Shown piece after piece: positions 7,448 through 14,310 of a stretch of 20,115 nucleotides of DNA (its first letter is position 1; the number at the start of each line of letters is the position of its first letter). The stretch comes from Clostridium sp. CAG:568 (GTDB lineage Bacteria > Bacillota_I > Bacilli_A > RFN20 > CAG-288): the NCBI GenBank assembly GCA_000434395.1, contig FR878734.1:1-20115 (forward strand), read 5' to 3'. A model generated the notes under the pieces. The model was not told the origin of the DNA and searched no databases. It saw only the letters and a program-made list of their open reading frames with translations. Position numbers and translations under genes: made by a program.

Positions 7448-7804
7448 TTAAAGTTTATCCTTTCTATTAACATCATCATTTTTAGACCATGTTTCACCAT
7501 GATAACGAGCATGTAGTTTATCCAAATTAAATTGAGCAACTTCCTCTAAAGTAATGCCTAAAGCAGATGCAGTTTCTGCTAAGTACCAAAGCACATCACC
7601 TAATTCATCTTTTAGATGCTCTTTATCGAGATCATGTTTTTGATATTTATACTTCTTAACTATATCGCAGCATTCACCACATTCACCAGCCAATCCCAAA
7701 ACACCATTAGTAAGCATATCCTTCTTACCATCTTCAGATATTAAGTTATATGCATGTTTTTGATATTCATTAAACGACAACTTTTCCTTCTTTTCTTCAC
7801 TCAT
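7448..7804 (-). CDS. MazG-like nucleotide pyrophosphohydrolase
   Basis: 118 residues, a single MazG domain. The metal-binding pairs are E41-x2-E44 (GECGE) and E67-x2-D70 (DELGD), 26 residues apart, followed by the VLWYLAETASALGITLEEVAQFNLDKL helices typical of short MazG/phage-type proteins. Such enzymes hydrolyse (d)NTPs to monophosphates and pyrophosphate, often for nucleotide housekeeping or stress. GAGGAG lies just upstream of the ATG on its strand. It is a solo gene between the secG terminator and a short membrane ORF. Phage and chromosomal versions look alike; nothing here says which. Confidence 0.88.
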   Translation of the reverse strand: MSEEKKEKLSFNEYQKHAYNLISEDGKKDMLTNGVLGLAGECGECCDIVKKYKYQKHDLDKEHLKDELGDVLWYLAETASALGITLEEVAQFNLDKLHARYHGETWSKNDDVNRKDKL

Positions 7805-7861
7805 AATATAATGCTCCTCAATGCTATTTATTTTATCTTATATAAATAGTAAGAAATAAGG

Positions 7862-8038
7862 TTATTGATTGAATTTAATAATATCTATAGGTCTTTTCTT
7901 AGTTAAAAGAATAATAGGAATCAATGTAAACATAAAAGAAAACAATAATCCCAGCAAAATAGGAACGATAAATTCCAAAACACAAGTGTAATTATGACCA
8001 ATGCCAAATGACAATAATTCGATATAATTCAAAAACAT
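7862..8038 (-). CDS. 58-aa membrane ORF, FtsX-type permease C-terminal fragment (possible relic)
   Basis: From ATG at 8038 to TAA at 7862 the frame encodes 58 residues: a start MFLNYIELLSFGIG, one long hydrophobic helix (about 22-45, LEFIVPILLGLLFSFMFTLI), then PIILLTKKRPIDIIKF. The P-x4-KxxP-IDxI ending after a helix is what the last segment of FtsX/MacB-type ABC permeases looks like. No clear ribosome site precedes the ATG, and a stop lies four codons upstream in frame. I read it as the leftover end of a permease gene, though a genuine small membrane protein is possible. It lies in the otherwise empty gap between the MazG-like gene and the large lipoprotein. Confidence 0.4.
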   Translation of the reverse strand: MFLNYIELLSFGIGHNYTCVLEFIVPILLGLLFSFMFTLIPIILLTKKRPIDIIKFNQ

Positions 8039-8206
8039 TTCTATGCTTTAAATTTACATTAGTTATCTAATTTGTTTAGTAGTCAATATTAAAGCTATTG
8101 TTTACTATTTATACTTTTTTCGTTCAATTATCGTGTTTTATAACTTTTAAGTCTTCCTTATTCTTAGCTAAATTTTGAAAAATATATGTCAATTTTAAGA
8201 TTTTAT

Positions 8207-8236
8207 TTGATTGTATGTGCTTACTTGGTGTATCAT
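8207..8236 (+). promoter_or_regulatory. Candidate promoter of the large lipoprotein gene
   Basis: TTGATT (8207-8212), 18-bp spacer and TATCAT (8231-8236); the -10 matches consensus at five of six positions. It would start transcription about 20 bases before the coding start. Confidence 0.4.
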
Positions 8237-8264
8237 AAAGCTTAGCTTGAAAGGAATAGTATCT

Positions 8265-11200
8265 ATGAAAAGTTCTAAAAAAGTTTCAATCTTATCGCTG
8301 TTAGTCATTCTAAGTTCTTTAGCTTCATGCAATGGTAATTTGCCTGGCAGTACTGCATCTCCAGCAACACCAAATTCAACCATCTCTCCAACAACACCAA
8401 AACCCACACCCAGTTCTACTGTAACAAAAGAAGAATTCAACATCACGACTGATGTTGATGATGGAGCCACAATCTCCGGTCTTCCAGAAAAAGCAAGTGA
8501 AGGCGATGAAGTCAAATTCCAAGTCGAATTGAAAGAAGAAAAAGAAGTTTCTTATGTCACTATAGATGGAGAAAATATAATAACACCAGAAAAAGGTGTC
8601 TATAAATTCGTAATGCCAGCTCACGCTGTAACCGTAAAAGCTGTAACTCAAGATATGAGATATGCAGTAAATGTGGAACAAATTGCCGGAGCTACAATTG
8701 CAGTATCTTCCACCTTAGCAAAGAAAGGTGAGACTATAAAAGTTAGAATAGCAATCACCGATTCAACCAAAGAATCACCCATGGTAAAAGCTGGAGATAT
8801 CGATGTCCCAATGGCTTTAGTAGAAAATGAAACTAAAACATTTGAAGGATCATTCGTTGAACCCGGAAGTGATGTATCTTTATCAGTGACACTATCAGAT
8901 GCACCTGCAGAATATACAATTCTTGATAAAGCTGGTGATGGTGCAGTTGTAGTAAATGCACCTAAAACAGCTAAAGCTGGAGATAAAGTTACTTTTTCAA
9001 TGGCTTTAGACTCTGGATTTGAATTTGCTGGTGAAGTTAAAGTTACCTCCGGTGATAATGAAGTTGAAGTCATGGCAAATGATGATGGAACTTACTCATT
9101 TGTAATGCCTGCTTCAAGCGTAACCATCAGCCAAGAAACAACAGCATCAATATATAAGATCAATGCTACTATCGGTGAGCATTTGGAAGTCGATGTTCCT
9201 GATTATGCAGCATATAATTCTAAAGTGGAATTTGTTGTTCCTTCCACCAATGAATATGAAGTTGATAAAGTAACACTAGATAATGTTGAATTGGTTGCAA
9301 ATGAAGAAGGAAAGTATTCATTCACCATGAAAGATAGAGCTGTAAGTCTAGTCGTAACTGAAAAAGAGAGATTTGCTCCTGTCATATTGAACAACTCTAA
9401 ACATTTGATGATGACTGCCTATACACACGATGAAAAAGCTAACACATATACTCCTGTGACCCAGGTTAGATGGGGTGAGAAGTTATATATCAAAGTCACA
9501 CCCAAGGCTGGAGTAAATGAAGGAGATTACGGCATCGGCAAGGTAGAAGTAAAACTTAGTGAGAATGACACCCGTGCTTTATACACCAATTCAGATGGAT
9601 ATTACTACAATCCTTCCGCAGTAGTAAGCGATATGACATATGGATTACAATTCACCTTAACTGAAGTCGAACCTATATTTGATGCGAACCATGTAATAGT
9701 TGGATCACATGCAGGTGCTTATATCAATTATACATATTCATCAGGAGTTTCATTAGCTAAGACAAAATCTAATTTAGTTGCTGATAGATTTGGAAATATT
9801 TCTTTCCCATCATCTTATTCTACAACTACCACTAAGATTACCTCAGTAGATGACACTACAAAAACATTTAAGATGGAAAGTACAGATTATGAAGGTGGAT
9901 GGACTGACAATGGACTTATATATATCTTATCCACTTCAACATATAACAATCTCACATATGATCTTGTATTCTTGCAAGGCTCTACCTCAAGCAATCTTGA
10001 AACTGAGTATTTAGCAGATTCAAAAGATAGCACACCTACAAAATATATAGCCAGACTTAAAAATGATACTAAAGACATCTATGTATATGCTGAAAAAACA
10101 AGTGGTAAAAAAGCGACTATATCTGAGATTACTTCTATCCAAGTTGCAAATGGATTGATCAGCTTTACTGATGAAGGTGCAATCTTTAAAGCTACAATAA
10201 ATGGTGAAGATAAATACTTTATTAATAGAAATGGTCTATTAACGGATTATTCAACAACAAATCCTTTGACCCTAACTGGATCTTTAGGAACAATTACTAC
10301 CGATGGCATTTGCAATGCAACCGTGACAAAAGACGGCAATACTATAGATACAACCTATTCAATGGATGGAGAATCTTTAACAATAATTATTGACGGAAAG
10401 AAGCATACTTTGAAAGTCGATACAGCCACTAACACATATCAAGAATTAAAATTCTCTGCTGGTTTATATATCGGTGGAAAAGTTTCTTCCTCGCATTCTT
10501 ACTATAAGATGGAATTAACTCCTGATTTTAAAGGAAAATGGGAATCTGGAAATAACTCAGCAATTACATTCAACGATGATCAAACATTTACTTTTAATTC
10601 ATATAAAGTTTTGCTATCAGATAATAAGGACTTAGCATTGGTAAGAAATGGTAGTAACACATACTTATTATCAAAGGATATAACAGAATATAGTTCCGAC
10701 AGCGTAGGTATGGAAATAGTCGGTCTAACTAACGGAACTCTAAAGACAGGTGAAAAGTTTGTTGCTGATATATACGACGCTAATACTAGCTCAAGCTCTC
10801 TTGTTAAAAAAGCTGTATACTTCAATGGAAGCAATTATGTATTTGGAAGTATCAAGAACAACACAGCCATCAATACTAAGGGAACATCGTTTATATTTGT
10901 CACTGAAGACAACCATGAAATCAGTATGAAAAATAACAATGGTGCATTAGAAATAGCTATAGATGTATCTGGAACTTATACTGATACAGACACTGAAAAT
11001 AATCATGGCGAACTAATTTTATCAAACGATGGTACTGGAACTTTAAACAATATAGCTATAACTTATGAAGTGAATTCCAAAGATGTAATCACCGTCAAAG
11101 AAGGCAATACAACATACACAATTTCGTTAGCAAATAGCACATACACAATTACAAACACTGAAGTATTAGCCCTTCCAGCTTTTGCAGGTCAAACATTCCA

Positions 11201-11537
11201 AGGCAAAATTGACTATGTCGATGAATACGACGAGGAATATAATTCAGTGGCTTATGATGCTTATATAAAGTTCTCTTCTTCAGAAAAAACTTTATCATTC
11301 TCAGCCGGTGATGGAGCTTCAGCTTCAAATGTTGAAGGTGGTGAATATTTAAATAACAAAAATGTGGAATATACTTATGATGAAGCCTCCAAGGAAATCA
11401 CCGTAACTTTAAATGGTCAGAAAGTGGTCTTTGTTTATGATTCAACCAAGAATGCTTTAACTCCAAAATCATCAGTGGATATTGAATCCTTCTTCATTAG
11501 AACATACGCTGATTATGCTTTTACTAAAGTAGCTTAA
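8265..11537 (+). CDS. Large surface lipoprotein with InlB-like beta repeats
   Basis: 1090 residues. ATG 8265 with AAGGAA (8251-8256); the longer frame from 8211 would bury the signal peptide. MKSSKK, a hydrophobic core and lipobox LASC (C22) predict a lipoprotein, then a Ser/Thr/Pro linker (about 25-47). Residues about 48-375 hold four units of about 80 residues with the ending (T)Y-F-F-x-MPA-x-VT (FVMPAHAVTV, FVMPASSVTI), like divergent InlB B-repeat (Flg_new_2-type) domains. The last 700 residues are Thr-, Ser- and Asn-rich beta sheet with short repeats (for example LTGSLGTITTDG, ELILSNDGTGTLNN) and no family I recognise. No catalytic motif is visible. A role in adhesion or ligand binding is inference. 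It is monocistronic, with a terminator behind it. Confidence 0.85.
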   Translation: MKSSKKVSILSLLVILSSLASCNGNLPGSTASPATPNSTISPTTPKPTPSSTVTKEEFNITTDVDDGATISGLPEKASEGDEVKFQVELKEEKEVSYVTIDGENIITPEKGVYKFVMPAHAVTVKAVTQDMRYAVNVEQIAGATIAVSSTLAKKGETIKVRIAITDSTKESPMVKAGDIDVPMALVENETKTFEGSFVEPGSDVSLSVTLSDAPAEYTILDKAGDGAVVVNAPKTAKAGDKVTFSMALDSGFEFAGEVKVTSGDNEVEVMANDDGTYSFVMPASSVTISQETTASIYKINATIGEHLEVDVPDYAAYNSKVEFVVPSTNEYEVDKVTLDNVELVANEEGKYSFTMKDRAVSLVVTEKERFAPVILNNSKHLMMTAYTHDEKANTYTPVTQVRWGEKLYIKVTPKAGVNEGDYGIGKVEVKLSENDTRALYTNSDGYYYNPSAVVSDMTYGLQFTLTEVEPIFDANHVIVGSHAGAYINYTYSSGVSLAKTKSNLVADRFGNISFPSSYSTTTTKITSVDDTTKTFKMESTDYEGGWTDNGLIYILSTSTYNNLTYDLVFLQGSTSSNLETEYLADSKDSTPTKYIARLKNDTKDIYVYAEKTSGKKATISEITSIQVANGLISFTDEGAIFKATINGEDKYFINRNGLLTDYSTTNPLTLTGSLGTITTDGICNATVTKDGNTIDTTYSMDGESLTIIIDGKKHTLKVDTATNTYQELKFSAGLYIGGKVSSSHSYYKMELTPDFKGKWESGNNSAITFNDDQTFTFNSYKVLLSDNKDLALVRNGSNTYLLSKDITEYSSDSVGMEIVGLTNGTLKTGEKFVADIYDANTSSSSLVKKAVYFNGSNYVFGSIKNNTAINTKGTSFIFVTEDNHEISMKNNNGALEIAIDVSGTYTDTDTENNHGELILSNDGTGTLNNIAITYEVNSKDVITVKEGNTTYTISLANSTYTITNTEVLALPAFAGQTFQGKIDYVDEYDEEYNSVAYDAYIKFSSSEKTLSFSAGDGASASNVEGGEYLNNKNVEYTYDEASKEITVTLNGQKVVFVYDSTKNALTPKSSVDIESFFIRTYADYAFTKVA

Positions 11538-11552
11538 TCCGATATCAAAAAT

Positions 11553-11587
11553 AAAAAGGCTTGGATTTTATAATTTCCAAGTCTTTT
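11553..11587 (+). terminator. Rho-independent terminator after the lipoprotein gene
   Basis: AAAGGCTTGGA pairs with TCCAAGTCTTT (one G-T wobble) around a short AT-rich loop, then a T run to about 11587. It begins 15 bases after the lipoprotein stop. Confidence 0.88.
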
Positions 11588-11613
11588 TATTTTCTGTATT
11601 TACTAAATCTTAA

Positions 11614-11825
11614 TTAAGCAGTTTCTACAGGCTTATTTGTGGTTGTAGAGAAAGCCTCTACTTGACCAGACATGAAGAAAACAACTTTAAGATAGCTCCT
11701 AAGAATGTAGATGGGAAATTAATACCTAAAAACCAAACAAGATAAATCATAGCTATGGCCTTAAATCCATAAATATGATTGCCAACAAATATAACAGTTC
11801 CGTATCTATATATCGAAGACAACAT
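11614..11825 (-). pseudogene. Decayed membrane protein gene (unrecognised)
   Basis: From ATG at 11825 the minus strand encodes a hydrophobic stretch (RYGTVIFVGNHIYGF, AMIYLVWFLGINF, FLGAILKLF) and stops at a TAG. Shifting the frame continues with VVFFMSGQVEAFSTTTNKPV and a TAA at 11614. The two frames together read like the last part of a polytopic membrane protein with a hydrophilic tail, broken by one frameshift. No family assigned, no ribosome site, no upstream part. It fills most of the gap between the lipoprotein terminator and the two-component genes; the rest (11826-12057) holds only promoter-like sequence. Confidence 0.35.
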
Positions 11826-11906
11826 TTTTATTTTAAATGTGACTTTGAAAGAAAAATCTAGTGAATAAAGCTAGCAAATCCAATAATTTAACTTTTTATA
11901 TTGTAT

Positions 11907-11932
11907 GTTAAATGAATATATAAGTGTTAAAT
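11907..11932 (+). repeat. Direct repeat upstream of the LytTR regulator
   Basis: GTTAAAT occurs at 11907-11913 and 11926-11932, 12 bases apart (period 19), and a related CTTAAAT follows at 11937-11943. LytTR proteins usually bind paired direct repeats with about this gap, so autoregulation is plausible. The match to the known LytTR consensus is poor and the sequence is AT-rich, so chance is a real alternative. Confidence 0.3.
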
Positions 11933-11961
11933 CTCTCTTAAATAACCCTAATTTTTAAACA

Positions 11962-11989
11962 TTGCAATTGACCTTTTTTAGTTTATACT
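11962..11989 (+). promoter_or_regulatory. Candidate promoter of the two-component operon
   Basis: TTGCAA (11962-11967), 16-bp spacer and TATACT (11984-11989), followed about 70 bases later by the response-regulator start. Moderate consensus match. Confidence 0.35.
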
Positions 11990-12057
11990 TAAAAGCCATG
12001 TGTTTTAAAGCACATACACAAATCATATTATTAAAACTTATACCAAGGATTATAAAC

Positions 12058-12762
12058 ATGATAAAAATTGCAATAATAGATGATGAGAAAGAAATGTCTT
12101 CCATTCTATCCAATTATGTAAATAAATACGCTAAAGAGAAGAATATAGATATTAATATGGATATATTCCAATCTTCTACTGATTTTCTAACCAACTATAG
12201 CGGATACGACATCATATTCATGGATATCAAAATTAAAAATGATATCGATGGAATGGAAACTGCTAGAAGACTTAGATTAAAAGATTCATCAACAACACTG
12301 ATTTTCGTAACATCTTATGAGCAATTTGCAGTCAAAGGATATGAAGTCATGGCTTTTGACTTCATCATAAAACCTATTATATATGAGGATTTCTCTTTGA
12401 GATTCACCAGAGCTTTAAGGCATATAAATAAAGATATAAACAACAATACAGTAGAAATAAAATTTGGAAATAATATAAAGATCATTTCTATAAATGATAT
12501 CTACTATATCGAAGCTATAAGTCATAGCTTGTTATTCCATACTACCAATGGAGATTACAAAGGAAGTGGATCCTTAAGAGAATATGAATCTAAACTAGAA
12601 AGAAATAATTTCTATAGATGCAATAACTGTTATTTAGTAAATCTTAGGTACGTAAAGAATGTAGAAGGATTAGATATATATGTAAATACGACCAAACTTA
12701 ATATCTCACGTCCTAGAAAGAAAGGATTTCTTTCTGCATTGAATAGATTCTTAGGCAAATAA
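12058..12762 (+). CDS. LytTR-family response regulator
   Basis: 234 residues; ATG 12058 follows AAGGA (12045-12049). A longer in-frame start at 11962 would place a hydrophobic, His/Lys-rich leader before the receiver domain and is rejected. The receiver has the acidic pair D8-D9, phospho-acceptor D56 in FMDIK, T85 and the conserved K105-P106. The C-terminal part, from about 135 (VEIKFGNNIKIISINDIYYIEA...), is a LytTR DNA-binding domain with the typical FYRCNNCYLVNLRYVKNV stretch. LytTR regulators bind direct repeats and often control bacteriocins, virulence or cell-envelope genes. The kinase gene follows after two bases, so the two form one operon and a cognate pair. Confidence 0.93.
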   Translation: MIKIAIIDDEKEMSSILSNYVNKYAKEKNIDINMDIFQSSTDFLTNYSGYDIIFMDIKIKNDIDGMETARRLRLKDSSTTLIFVTSYEQFAVKGYEVMAFDFIIKPIIYEDFSLRFTRALRHINKDINNNTVEIKFGNNIKIISINDIYYIEAISHSLLFHTTNGDYKGSGSLREYESKLERNNFYRCNNCYLVNLRYVKNVEGLDIYVNTTKLNISRPRKKGFLSALNRFLGK

Positions 12763-12764
12763 TT

Positions 12765-14108
12765 ATGATAGAAATGACTCAATTACAGTTCTATAAATCA
12801 TTTCAATTCATGATAGAACTGATGGTAGGTGAATCTTTATTTCTAATTTCGATGAAGAGAAGGAAGTATTTTATTATTAGGTTAGTTGTTGGATTGTGTG
12901 CAATATTTACCATTTCTTATTTCTTTCCAATAGCATCCGATAATTTCCTATATAGATCATTTATGTTTATATCCTTATTCGTCACAACAATAGCTTTATC
13001 GAAGTTTCTATTCAAAGAAAGCTTATTGAAATTATCTTTTTGTTGTGTAGCTGGATACACAATTCAACATTTAGCTTATCAAATGAATAACATCGCCGTC
13101 TTAGCTATGACTAAAGGTAAATCAACTATATCTGGAATGTATGGTCAAAGCTTTATGCCTACTTTTTCAAATCCATTCTTTACTGTCGTATATTTCTTTT
13201 TCTTCGTATATATCTATTTTTTTGGATTCTATATATTTGGAAGAAAACTATTGAATCAGAAATTCCAAATGCCTCCTTTATTTGGATTTATACTTACATC
13301 GACTCTATTATTAGTCGATGTAGTTTTAAATGCTGCAGCAGTTTATATAATACAAACTTATCAAGGGTTAATTCTAACCGGTGTATATAACATCGTTTGC
13401 TGTATTTTAGGATTGTTCCTGCAATTTGAAGTCTTATTGAGATGGGATTTGTTTTCACAATTAAGAATGAGCAAACTGATAAGAAGATATGAAAAAGATA
13501 AATATGAATCAGTCAAAGAAGCTATGGATATAGTCAATATAAAATGTCATGACTTAAAACATGAAATTAATAGACTGAAAGAAACATCTACAATTCCACC
13601 TGATTTAGCAGATGAAATGATCGATTCGTTATCTAGCAAATTATCTATAGCTTCGACTGGAAATTCAGCATTAGATGTAGTTTTAAATGAAACAAATAAA
13701 ATTTGTATGAAAAATAAAATCAGAGCTAGTTATATGGCTGATGGAAGTCTCATCTCTTTTATAGACGAAGAGGATATATATAGTTTATTCAGTAACTTAT
13801 TAGATAACGCTATTGAAGCTGTATCTAAATGTCCAATAGAGAAAAGAACTATGGGAATCAGAATAGAAAATAAACTAGATCAATATGTGTCTATCACTGT
13901 ATATAACTATTGCATAGATTCAGAATTTGTATTTTCTAATGGATTACCAAAAACGACTAAGAAGCATGAAGATATTCATGGCTTTGGACTCAAATCAGTT
14001 AAACGCATTTGTGAAAAATATGACGGTACTCTAGACATTTGTCCTGAGAATAATTTTTTCAATGTGAATATTCTTTTTAAAAATACTCAACCTAACAGCA
14101 AAAAATAA
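12765..14108 (+). CDS. AgrC-like sensor histidine kinase (LytTR-partner, GHKL)
   Basis: 447 residues, translationally coupled to the regulator. Residues 1-230 contain about six hydrophobic helices (for example FIIRLVVGLCAIFTISYFF, FFTVVYFFFFVYIYFFGFY, ILTSTLLLVDVVLNAAAVYI), the multipass sensor of AgrC/peptide-type kinases. Then comes the H-box CHDLKHEINRLK with likely phospho-histidine H262 (H266 is next to it), N-box NLLDNAIEA (N344, N348) and G-box HGFGLKS (405-411). It should autophosphorylate and pass the phosphate to D56 of the regulator. The inducing signal is unknown: no AgrD-like peptide gene is visible nearby. The genes on either side encode large lipoproteins, which makes surface genes plausible targets. 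Confidence 0.9.
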   Translation: MIEMTQLQFYKSFQFMIELMVGESLFLISMKRRKYFIIRLVVGLCAIFTISYFFPIASDNFLYRSFMFISLFVTTIALSKFLFKESLLKLSFCCVAGYTIQHLAYQMNNIAVLAMTKGKSTISGMYGQSFMPTFSNPFFTVVYFFFFVYIYFFGFYIFGRKLLNQKFQMPPLFGFILTSTLLLVDVVLNAAAVYIIQTYQGLILTGVYNIVCCILGLFLQFEVLLRWDLFSQLRMSKLIRRYEKDKYESVKEAMDIVNIKCHDLKHEINRLKETSTIPPDLADEMIDSLSSKLSIASTGNSALDVVLNETNKICMKNKIRASYMADGSLISFIDEEDIYSLFSNLLDNAIEAVSKCPIEKRTMGIRIENKLDQYVSITVYNYCIDSEFVFSNGLPKTTKKHEDIHGFGLKSVKRICEKYDGTLDICPENNFFNVNILFKNTQPNSKK

Positions 14109-14203
14109 TAATCGACAAAAAACTAGCAAAATGACCATTTCTTTAACCATCAAATAACAATCTAGGTTTAGCAAACGACAAATTAAGGGCTCTAAAATTG
14201 CTT

Positions 14204-14217
14204 AGAAAGCGCTTTGA
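14204..14217 (+). promoter_or_regulatory. CcpA/LacI-type operator (cre-like) upstream of the glycan operon
   Basis: AGAAAGCGCTTTGA has a perfect 10-bp palindromic core AAAGCGCTTT (14206-14215) and differs at two outer bases from the strong cre TGAAAGCGCTTTCA. It lies about 95 bases upstream of the lipoprotein start. CcpA or a LacI-family repressor binding here would tie the lipoprotein-GH3 pair to sugar supply. Which protein binds is not known from this window. Confidence 0.55.
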
Positions 14218-14244
14218 AATCACAATACTGGAAATAATTTCCTT

Positions 14245-14275
14245 CTTTCTAAGACATTGGATCCTATCTAGAAAG
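14245..14275 (+). promoter_or_regulatory. Leader hairpin of the lipoprotein-GH3 operon
   Basis: CTTTCTA (14245-14251) is inverted as TAGAAAG (14269-14275) with a 17-base loop; a third copy of TAGAAAG (14203-14209) overlaps the cre-like site. It lies about 35 bases before the lipoprotein ATG. The hairpin may stabilise the leader or be a second half-site; no U run follows, so it is not a terminator. Confidence 0.3.
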
Positions 14276-14310
14276 CTGAAAGTTATTAATCAAAACACAA
14301 GGAGCTTAAA

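Noticed and set aside
8211..8264. Longer start for the large lipoprotein
   Set aside because: It would put 18 residues before a textbook lipoprotein signal peptide and lacks a ribosome site; ATG 8265 has one.
8195..11000. Several antisense ORFs inside the lipoprotein gene
   Set aside because: They are shadows of the Ser/Thr-rich coding frame, without ribosome sites or recognisable protein.
11962..12057. Longer start for the response regulator
   Set aside because: The extra 32 residues are not part of a receiver domain and overlap promoter-like DNA; ATG 12058 has AAGGA.
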